This document shows, in pieces, positions 35,540 to 45,144 of a stretch of DNA of 64,000 nucleotides. The position numbers and the translations under genes were made by a program. The number at the start of each line of letters is the position of its first letter. Positions within the stretch are counted from its first letter, which is position 1. The notes beneath the pieces were generated by a model. The model searched no databases, was not told the DNA's origin, and saw only the letters and a program-made list of their open reading frames with translations. Source of the stretch: Sphingobacteriales bacterium 50-39 (GTDB taxonomy: Bacteria; Bacteroidota; Bacteroidia; Chitinophagales; Chitinophagaceae); contig MKTZ01000012.1 in assembly GCA_001898505.1 (NCBI GenBank), positions 62,927 through 126,926 on the forward strand, given 5' to 3'.

Positions 35540-36988
35540 CTATGTATTAACCCAATTCTTTGCTTCTTGTTCGACGTGGTGGAGATCAATTTTTACATGG
35601 AACTTGTTGCGGAGATGTCTTGCCAGCGCATCTGCGGCATAAACGCTCCGGTGCTGGCCGCCTGTGCAGCCAAAGTTGACGGACAGGCTTTCGAAGTCCC
35701 GCTTGATATAGTCTTCTACGGCTATGTCGACGATGTTGTAGATGCCGTTGAGGAATTCCGGCATCCGGGTCTGTTGTTCCAGGAAATCCTTTACCGGCTT
35801 GTCCCTTCCCGTAAGCGGCTTGAATTCTGTCATACGACCCGGATTCAGGATGCCCCGGCAGTCGAAGACGAAGCCGCCTCCGTTGCCGCTGGGGTCCGTG
35901 GGTATGCCCTTCCGATAGGAAAAGCTATTGATATGTACTACGAGCGGGGTGTTTTCGGTGGCCCTTAACGGTTCGAAGCGATGGATCACTTCTTCTTCCA
36001 CCATCAGGCCCAGCAGCCGTTCGAACTCGGGCATGACAATGCCTACCTGTTTGTTGTGGAGGAACCATTTGAAATTGCGAAGGGCCAGGGGAATGCTGGT
36101 CAGGAAATGCGCCTTGCGTTCGAACAGACCCCGGAAACCATAGGCGCCCAGCACTTGCAGCAGGCGTATCAGCACATAGCCATTATACTGGCTGACAAAA
36201 CGTACTCTGTCTATCTTTTTGTTCAGCAGTTCCTCTACATTGTCCATATAATGTTCCAGGAGACTGTTCTTCCAATCATCCGGCAGCTCCGCCTTGGCCT
36301 GCCACAGCATGGAAGCCACATCGTACTGAAGCGCGCCTTTCATTCCTCCCTGGAAGTCGATAAAATGCGCCTGCTGGTCACGGATAAGGATATTCCTGCT
36401 CTGGAAGTCCCGGAACATAAAATATTTATGATCCACATGGGTGAGATAGGTGCTCAGCGCTTCAAAGTCGTCGATAAGTTTCTCCTTGTCATAGGGTATC
36501 TGGAGGGTGTCTAAAAAATAGTATTTGAAATAGAGGAGATCGCTCAGGATGGCCTGTTTGCCGAACTCCCGGGAAGTGATGGACCAGGTATAGTCCAGGC
36601 TGTCGTCGCCCATGATCTGGAGTTTAGCCAGCTCCTGCAGGCTCTTTTTGAACAGACCATAGACGTGATCGTTGTGTCCGTGCTTCTCGAGTTCGTTGAG
36701 CAGGGAGATGTCCCCAAAGTCCTGTTGTATGTAAATGGTGTAGTTCTCACTGATCCAATAGATCTCGGGTACGGGGCAGCCGCGGCTCCGGAAATGCCGG
36801 CTGAAATAAATAAAGGTGCGGTTCTCCCGTACGTTGTCGTTGTAGGTGGCGATATAGGACTTTTCAGCAGTATGGATACGGAAGTATATCCGATTGCTGC
36901 CTGATTGTGGTATTTTATCCAGCCCGGTGATGGGGGACGGATCGTAGGTTTCGAAACTTTTCCGGATGTCCTCTATAATATTCGTCAT
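35540..36988 (-). CDS. amino-sugar kinase (AmgK-like) fused to RapZ C-terminal domain
   Basis: 482 aa. Residues ~1-330 are an aminoglycoside-phosphotransferase-fold kinase like AmgK, which phosphorylates MurNAc/GlcNAc at C1 in peptidoglycan recycling. Visible: SNRIYFRIHTAEKSYIATY (nucleotide Lys region), FRDFQSRNILI (catalytic HxDxxxxN with His changed to Phe; Asp and Asn kept) and FIDFQGGMKGALQYDVASML. Residues ~345-482 are the RapZ C-terminal domain, with FVFDCRGILNPGR, PLTGRDKPVKDFLE and GCTGGQHRS (440-448), which in E. coli RapZ binds glucosamine-6-phosphate. The RapZ Walker ATPase half is absent. The fusion suggests a kinase tuned by amino-sugar phosphate level. Between a barrel protein gene and two LpxL genes. 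Confidence 0.85.
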   Translation of the reverse strand: MTNIIEDIRKSFETYDPSPITGLDKIPQSGSNRIYFRIHTAEKSYIATYNDNVRENRTFIYFSRHFRSRGCPVPEIYWISENYTIYIQQDFGDISLLNELEKHGHNDHVYGLFKKSLQELAKLQIMGDDSLDYTWSITSREFGKQAILSDLLYFKYYFLDTLQIPYDKEKLIDDFEALSTYLTHVDHKYFMFRDFQSRNILIRDQQAHFIDFQGGMKGALQYDVASMLWQAKAELPDDWKNSLLEHYMDNVEELLNKKIDRVRFVSQYNGYVLIRLLQVLGAYGFRGLFERKAHFLTSIPLALRNFKWFLHNKQVGIVMPEFERLLGLMVEEEVIHRFEPLRATENTPLVVHINSFSYRKGIPTDPSGNGGGFVFDCRGILNPGRMTEFKPLTGRDKPVKDFLEQQTRMPEFLNGIYNIVDIAVEDYIKRDFESLSVNFGCTGGQHRSVYAADALARHLRNKFHVKIDLHHVEQEAKNWVNT

Positions 36989-37027
36989 AATGATTTCTGG
37001 GGCGTAAAAATAAGGCTATTATGACAA

Positions 37028-39481
37028 TTATTGGCTTAGGCCTCCGGCCTGTTGGGTGTTGACCCGCTTGCTTTCATCTTCGTCGCCTGTTTTACGTTGC
37101 CGGGCGGCCTTGACCTGGGTATTCCCAAAACGTACGATAAAGTAGAGTTTTAGCTGGCGGCTTTCAAAGTTACCTGTTGCACGGAGGAACTGACCGGCAA
37201 AATCACTGGTGGCTGTCCAGTGCAGGGTATGAAAGATATCGCTGACAGAAGCCTTCAGGGTCCCATTGCCTTTCAGCACGGTTTTGGACAAGCCTCCGTC
37301 CAGGCTGCCGAGGGATCTGGTCTTGAAAGTGCCCTGCCAGATAGAGGGTGAGGTCCAGAAGCCGCTGATCTCCGCTGTCCAGCCTTTCCCCAGCCGTGCG
37401 GTCTGCTGTGCATAGAGATTGACCGCGAAGACATTTACATTCACTGTCCGTCCTACTCCAAAATTGGCCTGGTAGATACTGTAATAGGTGTTTAAATTGG
37501 CGAAGAGGCTGTACCATTTGTATTGGAAAGGGTAGCTGATATTGAGGCTGGTGATATCCTGTGTGGCCAGGTTCTTCTTGGTAATAAAAGCTTTGGAGCC
37601 TCCGGTGGTATCCACTATCTGGGTGAATACGTCCCTGACATGGCTGTAGTTCAGCGTGGTGGTCAACTTGTACTTATACATGTACGTTAGCCCGACGCTG
37701 TTGGTGTATTGAGGGCGCAACAGGGTATTGCCTTTCTGGTAGGTGTATTCATCCAGCTTGAACTCGAAGGGGTTCAGGTCCTGGTAGGCGGGCCGGTCGA
37801 TGCGCCGGCTGTAGTTGAGGGTCCACTGTTTCGTCGGGTTCTTGTTATACGTGATGGCGCCGCTGGGGAAAAAGCCGGTGTAGTTGCGTTGTATGAGCGA
37901 ATCGAAGGTGATATAGCCGCCGCCACCGCTGGAATAACCCGTGGACTCTCCCTTCGAGTCCGTATTCTCCACCCTTAGCCCCGCCTGGAATACCCAGCCT
38001 TTTATGGTCCTGTTGTAATTGACATAGGCTGCGTTGACATGTTCTTTGTAATTGAAGTCATTGCTATGCAGGGTATCCATCCACTTCTCCTCAAGGGAGG
38101 GCGAGACGTTGTATTGTTCAAAGTCGTTCTGGGTCGTGACGTAAGAGAACTTGAAGCCCAGCTCCAGCCGGCCTTTTGCAAAATTCTGCTCATAGTCAGC
38201 CTTGAGGCTATATATCTTGATATCGCTGGGAGATAGCATGTTGTATATGATCGTATCGGAGGGTTGGCTGTTCGGGTACGTGTATATGTTGGGTTGGAGC
38301 TGGTTGCTTCTGATCTTGTAGATACCATAGTCGGCATCCATGTTCAGCTCATGGCCGCTGGTGTCGGCGAATTTATAATTCAGATTGACATTGCCATTGT
38401 CTCTTCTGCCTGTGCTTGTATTGTTGGCTGTCAATGTGCGGTAGGGGGCGCCGGTGGGGATATAGGAAATAGGCGTGTTGCTGGCGGTGGTGAAATCGTT
38501 GCTGGAAAAGGTCCCGCTGAGAATGATGCCGAGCGTGCTTTTTTTGTTGAGAAAATAATCCAGCCCGGCCTTGAAATTGTGCGTATTGCTGGCAAATTTA
38601 ACGGTGGAGCTCTGGTCGAACAAGGTGTCCAGCTGCTGGCGATGCAGTGCGGACTGGAACCGCATGGGGTTGTGGTTATAGCTGTAGTTGCCGAATACGT
38701 TGATATTCCTGTCCCGGTGGTTGAGGGAGAAGCCCCCGTTGTACTTGGAATAAAAGCCCTGGTTGAAGCCGGCGTTTATGCTTCCGTTGGTGCCAAAGGA
38801 TTTGTTCTTCTTCAGCCGGATATTGATGATACCCGCATTGCCCGCCGCATCGTATTTGGCGGAGGGGTTGCTGATGATCTCGATGGATTCGATGGAGGAG
38901 GATTGTATGGTCTTCAGGTATTCTGCCAGGTCGTTGCCGGACAGCGGGGTCTGTCTACCGTCGATGTATACCTGTACCCCATTCTTGCCGCTGATGCTCA
39001 GATTATTATCCTTATCCACCAGGACGCCGGGGGATTTTCGCAATAGCTCGAGTGCATCCTGCCCTACTGCATTTATGCTGCCTTCCACATTAAGGACGAT
39101 CTTATCCGCCCGGACCTCGATCACGGGTTTGCGGGAAGTGACCACTGCTTCTTTCAGGTCTGAGGCGGCTTTGGAGAGCGTGATTGCAGGGGCGGTGATG
39201 GTTTCTGCTGTCACTTCGAATACGGGGGTGTTCCGTGGGGTGTAGCCTATGTGGGAAACATTGATGAAATAGCTGCCGGGTGGGATATCGCTGAGGCTGT
39301 ACCTTCCTTTGGCATCTGAGATGGCCAGTTTGACTACGGAAGAGTCTTTAGCTTTTTTGAGCGTTATCGACGAAGCCGATAGCGGTTTACCCTGGTCGTC
39401 TTGTGTTATGCCATCGATCTGCTGTGCATGAAGGATGACGGGCAGACAGAAGACAGTCAATAGTAATAAGGTTGTTCTCAT
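37028..39481 (-). CDS. outer-membrane TonB-receptor-like beta-barrel protein
   Basis: 817 aa from MRTTLLLLTVFCLPVILHAQ (signal peptide); an ATG 10 codons upstream is less likely. A CarboxypepD_reg-like domain (~22-110; GRYSLSDIPPGSYFINVSHIGY) precedes a plug domain (QDALELLRKSPGVLVDKDN, ISGKNGVQVYIDGRQTPLSG, SSSIESIEIISNPSAKYDAAG) and a long outer-membrane barrel of the OMP_b-brl_3 type (~250-800). Probably imports or senses a large ligand. The C-terminus continues beyond the barrel with a charged tail (AARQRKTGDEDESKRVN). No SusD partner is present. Followed after 39 bp by the AmgK-RapZ gene, which hints at amino-sugar or muropeptide uptake, though this is only context. Confidence 0.85.
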   Translation of the reverse strand: MRTTLLLLTVFCLPVILHAQQIDGITQDDQGKPLSASSITLKKAKDSSVVKLAISDAKGRYSLSDIPPGSYFINVSHIGYTPRNTPVFEVTAETITAPAITLSKAASDLKEAVVTSRKPVIEVRADKIVLNVEGSINAVGQDALELLRKSPGVLVDKDNNLSISGKNGVQVYIDGRQTPLSGNDLAEYLKTIQSSSIESIEIISNPSAKYDAAGNAGIINIRLKKNKSFGTNGSINAGFNQGFYSKYNGGFSLNHRDRNINVFGNYSYNHNPMRFQSALHRQQLDTLFDQSSTVKFASNTHNFKAGLDYFLNKKSTLGIILSGTFSSNDFTTASNTPISYIPTGAPYRTLTANNTSTGRRDNGNVNLNYKFADTSGHELNMDADYGIYKIRSNQLQPNIYTYPNSQPSDTIIYNMLSPSDIKIYSLKADYEQNFAKGRLELGFKFSYVTTQNDFEQYNVSPSLEEKWMDTLHSNDFNYKEHVNAAYVNYNRTIKGWVFQAGLRVENTDSKGESTGYSSGGGGYITFDSLIQRNYTGFFPSGAITYNKNPTKQWTLNYSRRIDRPAYQDLNPFEFKLDEYTYQKGNTLLRPQYTNSVGLTYMYKYKLTTTLNYSHVRDVFTQIVDTTGGSKAFITKKNLATQDITSLNISYPFQYKWYSLFANLNTYYSIYQANFGVGRTVNVNVFAVNLYAQQTARLGKGWTAEISGFWTSPSIWQGTFKTRSLGSLDGGLSKTVLKGNGTLKASVSDIFHTLHWTATSDFAGQFLRATGNFESRQLKLYFIVRFGNTQVKAARQRKTGDEDESKRVNTQQAGGLSQ

Positions 39482-39579
39482 GTTGAACGCAGTTTGAAGC
39501 TGGTGCTGCAAGTTATGTCTTCTTCTTCAGTAGTTCAGCTAGGAAAAATACTTAGTGGATCGGGACAAAAACGGGCTAT

Positions 39580-39601
39580 CTTTATACCGGCTTTATACCG
39601 G
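39580..39601 (+). repeat. tandem 11-bp repeat before FUSC gene
   Basis: CTTTATACCGG occurs twice head to tail (39580-39590, 39591-39601), ending two bases before the ATG at 39604. One helical turn per unit would suit cooperative protein binding. TATCTTTA at 39577-39584, a near-match to the -7 box, overlaps the first copy. Confidence 0.5.
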
Positions 39602-39603
39602 GC

Positions 39604-41925
39604 ATGGATTACATCAGGGAATATAAAAGCTTCATTAATAGCCATTATCTCAATGGGGCCGTTCGGATCACGGTGGGTATCACACTTCCTGCTATTTTGT
39701 TGGGCTATTTCAATAATCTGTCTGTAGGTATTGCTGTGAGCATCGGCGCGATGTGCGTGGGCAATACGGATAATCCCGGTCCTATCCATCACCGGCGCAA
39801 CGGGATGATCGCCTGTGTGATCATTATTTTTATCGTCAGCCTGCTGACGGGATTGGTGGCGGGTTCCCGTCTGCTGACGGGCATACTGGTCCTGGTGTTT
39901 TGTTTTATCTTCTCCATGATGGGGGTTTATGGGACCCGCGCCACCTCCATTGGCGTCAACGCGTTGCTGGTCATGGTATTAAGCATCGACAGGCCGCAGC
40001 CTGGCTGGGAGAGTCTTGTCAATGCCCTTTACATACTGGCGGGAGGTGTATGGTATACGGTGCTCAGTCTGCTGCTGTATAGCTTCCGTCCGTACAAGCT
40101 GGTACAGCAGGCGCTGGGTGAATGCGTGGAGGCTACGGCCGATTATCTACGAGTGAAGGCGTCCTTTTATGCGCGGGAGCCGGATTATGATAAGAGCTAC
40201 CGGCAGCTGGTGGAACACCAGGTCGATCTGCATGAAAAGCAGGAACTGCTGCGGGAGTTATTGTTCAAAGGGCGGAATATCGTCGGCGAGTCCACCCATA
40301 CGGGGCGGGTGCTGATGATGATATTTCTCGATATCGTAGATCTTTTTGAAAGGGTGATGACCTCGCAGCAGGACTATCCATTGTTGCATGAAACGTTTGA
40401 CGACAGCGGACTGCCGGAGGAGTTCCGGCAGCTGATACTGGATATGGCAGCGGAGCTGGAAGAGATCGGGATCGCCATCAAGGCCGGCAAACCTTCTGTA
40501 GAGACTACCCATCTTGCTACCCGTATACGGCGGCTTCGCGAGTCCTTTGTTCAATATCGCGACCTGCACCGTACGGCAGAGAATGTAGAGGGTTTTATCG
40601 GACTCCGTCAGATATTGGACAGTATCGAGGACATTGCCGACAGGCTGCATACGCTGCATGGCTATACCACCTATGATCAGCGTCTGAGCAAAGACTACAA
40701 CCCTTCGGTGGATTATGAGCAATTCATCTCTCACCAGGACATCGACAAAAAGCTCATATTCGACAGTCTGACCCTTCGCAGTAATATCTTCCGTCATTCC
40801 TTGCGGGTAAGCATCGCCACTATCATCGGGTATAGCATTCCCAGCATTGTACAAGCTGTCATTCCCGGCTGGCTTGCCATTGGGCATGGATACTGGATAT
40901 TGCTGACCGTTATCGTCATTCTCAAGCCTGCCTATACGCTGACGAAGAGAAGGAATTTCGAGCGGCTGATGGGGACCCTTGCGGGTGGGCTGGTGGGGGT
41001 AGTGATATTGTATTTTATTCACGACCGGAATGCACTATTTGTGTTAATGATCCTGTTCATGATCGGGACCTATGTCTTTATCCGTACGAACTACCTGCTC
41101 TGTGTGACGCTGATGACGCCTTATATACTGTTGTTGTTCCATTTGCTCTATCCTACCGATTTCAGGAGCATTCTTTCGGACAGGGTCATCGATACGGTGA
41201 TCGGGTCGGCCATTGCCTTCCTCGCCAACATTTTTATCCTACCGTCCTGGGAGAGGGAGCAGATCGGGGATTATATGGTGGGGATCATCGAGGCTAATGC
41301 CGCTTATTTCCGGGATGTCGCCGGTGCGTTTTTGGGGCAACCTTCATCGGTGCTGCAATACAAGCTGTCCCGTAAAAATGCGTTTGTGGCGTTGGCGAAT
41401 CTTACCGATGCATTTGGGAGGATCTTGTCCGAACCCAAGCGGGGGCGGGATCAGTCGGGCAGGATGCATCAGTTTGTCGTGTCCAATCATATGTTGACGT
41501 CGCATATAGCGACGCTGGCTTATTATGAGGGACCTGAGCCTTTGGCCGGTCAAGGGGCGGATACTGCGGCCAAGCGGGTCGGAGACCCGTTGGCGGATCC
41601 CGTTGTCTACCGACCTGTCGTGGGTGAGATAGAGGCGAGGCTGGAGAATACCATCGTTTGGCTGAAGGGGGAGGTGGCTGTTGGCCAGGATATTACTGCT
41701 GCTGTCCCGGCGCCTGCCAGGGAAGGTCTTCGGATGCTGAATGACAGGATGAATACACTGGTGGAACGGCGCAAGACGGAATTGGACCAGGGCACCGTGG
41801 AAAGCGCTACGCGGAAGCAACTGTCGGGATTCAAGCCTATTGTCGATCAGTTCAATTTTATCGACAAGGTCAGCGTCAATATAGAGCGGCTCAGCAAGGA
41901 GCTTGGGGCGGGGATCAAGGTGTGA
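39604..41925 (+). CDS. FUSC/YccS-like integral membrane protein
   Basis: 773 aa. Two similar halves, each with a block of membrane helices followed by a cytoplasmic helical domain: helices at ~15-150 (ITVGITLPAILLGYFNNLSV onward) and ~400-530 (GYWILLTVIVILKPAYTLTKR onward, a typical FUSC motif). The FUSC/YccS/AaeB class is linked to aromatic-acid or fusaric-acid efflux, but many members are unassigned. The middle part (~170-390) is mostly helical and charged. Divergent from the barrel protein with a tandem repeat at its start; convergent with korA. Confidence 0.85.
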   Translation: MDYIREYKSFINSHYLNGAVRITVGITLPAILLGYFNNLSVGIAVSIGAMCVGNTDNPGPIHHRRNGMIACVIIIFIVSLLTGLVAGSRLLTGILVLVFCFIFSMMGVYGTRATSIGVNALLVMVLSIDRPQPGWESLVNALYILAGGVWYTVLSLLLYSFRPYKLVQQALGECVEATADYLRVKASFYAREPDYDKSYRQLVEHQVDLHEKQELLRELLFKGRNIVGESTHTGRVLMMIFLDIVDLFERVMTSQQDYPLLHETFDDSGLPEEFRQLILDMAAELEEIGIAIKAGKPSVETTHLATRIRRLRESFVQYRDLHRTAENVEGFIGLRQILDSIEDIADRLHTLHGYTTYDQRLSKDYNPSVDYEQFISHQDIDKKLIFDSLTLRSNIFRHSLRVSIATIIGYSIPSIVQAVIPGWLAIGHGYWILLTVIVILKPAYTLTKRRNFERLMGTLAGGLVGVVILYFIHDRNALFVLMILFMIGTYVFIRTNYLLCVTLMTPYILLLFHLLYPTDFRSILSDRVIDTVIGSAIAFLANIFILPSWEREQIGDYMVGIIEANAAYFRDVAGAFLGQPSSVLQYKLSRKNAFVALANLTDAFGRILSEPKRGRDQSGRMHQFVVSNHMLTSHIATLAYYEGPEPLAGQGADTAAKRVGDPLADPVVYRPVVGEIEARLENTIVWLKGEVAVGQDITAAVPAPAREGLRMLNDRMNTLVERRKTELDQGTVESATRKQLSGFKPIVDQFNFIDKVSVNIERLSKELGAGIKV

Positions 41926-41971
41926 ACCTTTGACGGGCCAGCGACCAGGAGTGAGGACATGGCCGGGCCAA

Positions 41972-43828
41972 TCAATTGATGCCGCCCAGCATTTCGCGTA
42001 CTTTCAGGACCAGTTCGGTCTTTGTGATGGGGACGCCCATGATCTTGTTATAGGCTTTGGCATCCACGAAGTATTTGTCGCGTATGATCTTGATCAGCTG
42101 GCCATTGTTGATCTCGGGGATCAGCACCTGGCGGAAATTTTTCAGGATGTCTCCCAGGTTCTTCGGAAAGGGGCGCAGGTGACGCAGGTGTGCGTGTGAC
42201 ACAGCGTAACCCTCGTGCTGGAGTTCGGCTACCGCGCTCTTGATGGCGCCGTAGGTGCTGCCCCAGCCCAGGATGAGCAGTTCGCCTTTTTCGGGGCCGC
42301 TGTCCAACTTTTGGAGTGGGATATAGTCGGCGATCTTTTCAACTTTTTCTTCGCGGATCTTTACCATGAGCTGATGGTTCTCCGGATCATAGCTTACGTT
42401 GCCGGTGACGTTTTGCTTTTCGAGGCCGCCGATGCGGTGTTCGAGGCCCGGGGTGCCGGGGATGGCCCATGGTCTTACCAGTTTTTCATCCCTGAGATAG
42501 GGCTGGAATTTTTCTTCGCCCTGTCCCAGTTCCGTCTTGAATTTTACTTGTATGGGGCGCAGGTCTTCGGTCTTCGGGAATTTCCAGGGTTCGGCGCCAT
42601 TGGCGATATATCCGTCGCTGAGGAAAATGACGGGGGTCATATGTTGTACGGCAATACGGACTGCCTCGTATACTGCATCGAAACAATCGCTTGGGGTAGA
42701 GGCGGCGATGACGGGCATGGGGCATTCTCCGTTGCGGCCGTAGTATGCCTGGAGCAGATCGCTTTGTTCCGTCTTGGTGGGGAGTCCGGTGGAGGGGCCT
42801 CCTCTTTGTACATCGACAATGATCAGGGGTATCTCCAGCATGACGGCCAGCCCCATGGCTTCGGCCTTTAGGGCCATACCAGGACCGGAAGTGGTAGTGA
42901 CACCCAGAGCGCCGCCGTAGGCGGCGCCGATGGCGGAGGTTATACCGGCGATCTCGTCCTCTGCCTGGAAGGTGCGTACGCCAAATGCTTTATGACGAGC
43001 GAGCTCATGCAAAATATCGGAAGCGGGGGTAATGGGATAGGAACCCAGGAACAGGGACAGTCCGCTGGTCTGGCTGGCGGCGATGAGACCATAAGACAGG
43101 GCCTGGTTACCCATGATGGACCGGTAGACGCCGGGGGCCATTTTTGCTTTTTCCACGCGGTAGGTGGTGGTAAAGGTCTCCGTCGTATCGCCGAAATGGT
43201 AACCTGCCTTGAGAGCCCTGAGGTTACTTTCCAGGATCTCCGGCTTTTTTCCAAATTTTTCCTTGAGGAACTGGGTGGTGCTGTCCATGTCCCGGTTGTA
43301 CATCCAATAAAGGAATCCCAAGACGAACATATTCTTCGCCCTGTCCTTTTCCTTGGTGCCGAGGGTAATATCTTTCAGTGCCTCCCGGGTCATTTTCGTC
43401 ACGTCTATCCTGATGACGTCGTAACTTTCCAGGCTATTGTCTTCCAGCGGATTGACGCCATCGGGATAATTGGCCAAACGGAGATTTTTCGTATCGAAGC
43501 CTTCTGTATTGACGATGATCTTACCACCCTTTTTCAGGCCTTTTAAGTTGGCTTTCAGGGCGGCGGCGTTCATGGCCACCAGGACATCGCATTCATCGCC
43601 GGGGGTGAATACCTGGTCGCTGGAAAACCGGAGCTGATAGCCGCTGACGCCGGGAAGGGTACCCTGTGGGGCGCGGATCTCGGCGGGGAAGTCGGGAAAG
43701 GTGGCGAGGTCGATGCCCAGGAGCGCAGTATTGTTCGTAAACTGACTACCGGTGAGCTGCATACCGTCCCCGGAGTCACCGGCGAATTTTATGACTACAT
43801 CCTGGAGAAGTTCTTCTTTACGATTCAT
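41972..43828 (-). CDS. korA: 2-oxoacid:acceptor oxidoreductase, fused gamma-alpha subunit
   Basis: 618 aa from MNRKEELLQDVVIKFAGDSGDG; the frame runs 71 codons further upstream but that part is not conserved in character and lies across the promoter. Residues ~10-190 are the gamma domain and ~215-600 the alpha (pyrimidine-binding) domain: GNQALSYGLIAASQTSGLSLF, GSYPITPASDILHELA, FQAEDEIAGITSAIGAAYGG and TTSGPGMALKAEAMGLAV. The complex decarboxylates 2-oxoglutarate or a related 2-oxoacid to acyl-CoA with ferredoxin. The ThDP-binding beta subunit (korB) is not next to it and not found in the window, which is unusual. Promoter box 4 nt before ATG. Confidence 0.88.
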   Translation of the reverse strand: MNRKEELLQDVVIKFAGDSGDGMQLTGSQFTNNTALLGIDLATFPDFPAEIRAPQGTLPGVSGYQLRFSSDQVFTPGDECDVLVAMNAAALKANLKGLKKGGKIIVNTEGFDTKNLRLANYPDGVNPLEDNSLESYDVIRIDVTKMTREALKDITLGTKEKDRAKNMFVLGFLYWMYNRDMDSTTQFLKEKFGKKPEILESNLRALKAGYHFGDTTETFTTTYRVEKAKMAPGVYRSIMGNQALSYGLIAASQTSGLSLFLGSYPITPASDILHELARHKAFGVRTFQAEDEIAGITSAIGAAYGGALGVTTTSGPGMALKAEAMGLAVMLEIPLIIVDVQRGGPSTGLPTKTEQSDLLQAYYGRNGECPMPVIAASTPSDCFDAVYEAVRIAVQHMTPVIFLSDGYIANGAEPWKFPKTEDLRPIQVKFKTELGQGEEKFQPYLRDEKLVRPWAIPGTPGLEHRIGGLEKQNVTGNVSYDPENHQLMVKIREEKVEKIADYIPLQKLDSGPEKGELLILGWGSTYGAIKSAVAELQHEGYAVSHAHLRHLRPFPKNLGDILKNFRQVLIPEINNGQLIKIIRDKYFVDAKAYNKIMGVPITKTELVLKVREMLGGIN

Positions 43829-43832
43829 CTTA

Positions 43833-43840
43833 CAAAGGTA
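43833..43840 (-). promoter_or_regulatory. -7 box of korA
   Basis: TACCTTTG on the minus strand, four bases before the korA ATG: same tight spacing as pheS and the DacB gene. No clear -33 TTG. Confidence 0.45.
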
Positions 43841-43905
43841 AGACAAGAATGGGCATTTGAAAGGACATTTCGTTGGGTGGATTGGCCAGATTTTCGGGGG
43901 ACCGG

Positions 43906-45135
43906 CTATTCGTACCGTAGCGCCTCTATGGGGTCCAGCCGGCTGGCCTTTAGGGCCGGATAATAGCCGAAAAAGACTCCGGTGACCGCGCAGACCAGGA
44001 AGGATAGTACGATGGACGACTCCGAAATAAGCGTAGGCCAATGCAGCAGGTCGGTGATCAACAGGGATGAGACGATCCCCAGTCCGGTGCCGATGAGTCC
44101 TCCTGTCACGCTGATGACGATGGCTTCTATGAGGAACTGCATAAGGATATCGATACCGCGGGCGCCGATGGACATACGGAGTCCTATCTCTTTTGTACGT
44201 TCAGTTACAGAGACATACATGATGTTCATGATACCGATGCCACCTATGACGAGTGATATCCCCGCGATGGCTGTCAGCAGGACCGTGAGTAGCTGGCTGG
44301 TGGAATTCAGGGTATTGAGCAGCTCCTGCATGGTCCGGATGGAGAAATCGTCGTCTTCTTCGGGGCGCAGCCGGTGGGAGGCGCGGAGGATCGAGGAGAT
44401 CTCCTTGGTGGCGGTGTCTGAAGTGGCTTCGCTGGTGGAAGAGGCGTAAATGCTTTGAAAATAAATGGTGGCCAGTATCCTTTTCTGCACGGTGGTATAG
44501 GGGGCGAGGATGACATCGTCCTGGTCCTGTCCAAAGCTGCTCACTCCTTTGACCTTGAGAATGCCGATGACCGTGAGGGGTATTTTGCCGAACCGGATGA
44601 TCTTCCCGATGGGATTGACCCCAGGGTCAAAGAGGTTATTGATGACCGTCTGTCCCAGGATACAGACCTTTGCCGCCTCGGCGACATTCTGATCGGAGAA
44701 GATGATACCATCCTTTATGGTCAGCTTGCGGATGTCGAAATAGTCCGGAGCGACGCCTTGCAGCTGTGTAGGCCAGTTCTTTGCTCCATTGATAGCCTGG
44801 CCATTCGTAGAGGATACGGGTGATACGGCGGCGACGAACTGGCTTTTTCGCTGTATGGCTTTTATATCGGGGAGGGTGAGTGTCTGCAGGCTGCTGGCGC
44901 CCAGGCGTACTCCACCGGGCATGCCCATATTGTTACTGGCAGGCTGAACCGAGATCATATTAGACCCCATGGAGGACAGCTGTTCATGAATGCTTTGTTT
45001 GCTGCCCTGTCCGATGGCCACCATGGCGATGACTGCGGCGACGCCGATGATAATGCCCAGCATGGTGAGGAAGGCGCGCAGCTTGTTCCGTTGCAACGCT
45101 CGTAATGCCACACGTATGAGATTCAATGGATTCAT
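43906..45135 (-). CDS. MacB-type ABC transporter permease
   Basis: 409 aa. A first membrane helix at ~20-42 (FLTMLGIIIGVAAVIAMVAIG) is followed by a large periplasmic MacB_PCD domain (~45-265; QSIHEQLSSMGSNMISVQP) and three C-terminal helices with the FtsX signature (AIAGISLVIGGIGIMNIMYVSVTERTKEIGLRM, ~285-320). MacB works by mechanotransmission with an outer-membrane channel and adaptor. In this operon the permease and ATPase are separate polypeptides. 9 bp after the ATPase stop. Confidence 0.9.
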   Translation of the reverse strand: MNPLNLIRVALRALQRNKLRAFLTMLGIIIGVAAVIAMVAIGQGSKQSIHEQLSSMGSNMISVQPASNNMGMPGGVRLGASSLQTLTLPDIKAIQRKSQFVAAVSPVSSTNGQAINGAKNWPTQLQGVAPDYFDIRKLTIKDGIIFSDQNVAEAAKVCILGQTVINNLFDPGVNPIGKIIRFGKIPLTVIGILKVKGVSSFGQDQDDVILAPYTTVQKRILATIYFQSIYASSTSEATSDTATKEISSILRASHRLRPEEDDDFSIRTMQELLNTLNSTSQLLTVLLTAIAGISLVIGGIGIMNIMYVSVTERTKEIGLRMSIGARGIDILMQFLIEAIVISVTGGLIGTGLGIVSSLLITDLLHWPTLISESSIVLSFLVCAVTGVFFGYYPALKASRLDPIEALRYE

Positions 45136-45144
45136 AACAAAATA

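Noticed and set aside
38264-39046. 260-codon plus-strand frame in the barrel-protein gene
   Set aside because: Ala/Gly/Val-rich shadow frame without motifs, opposite conserved plug-domain codons.
43829-44041. 71-codon N-terminal extension of KorA
   Set aside because: Crosses the korA promoter box and the 3' end of the permease gene; KorA begins at MNRKEELL.
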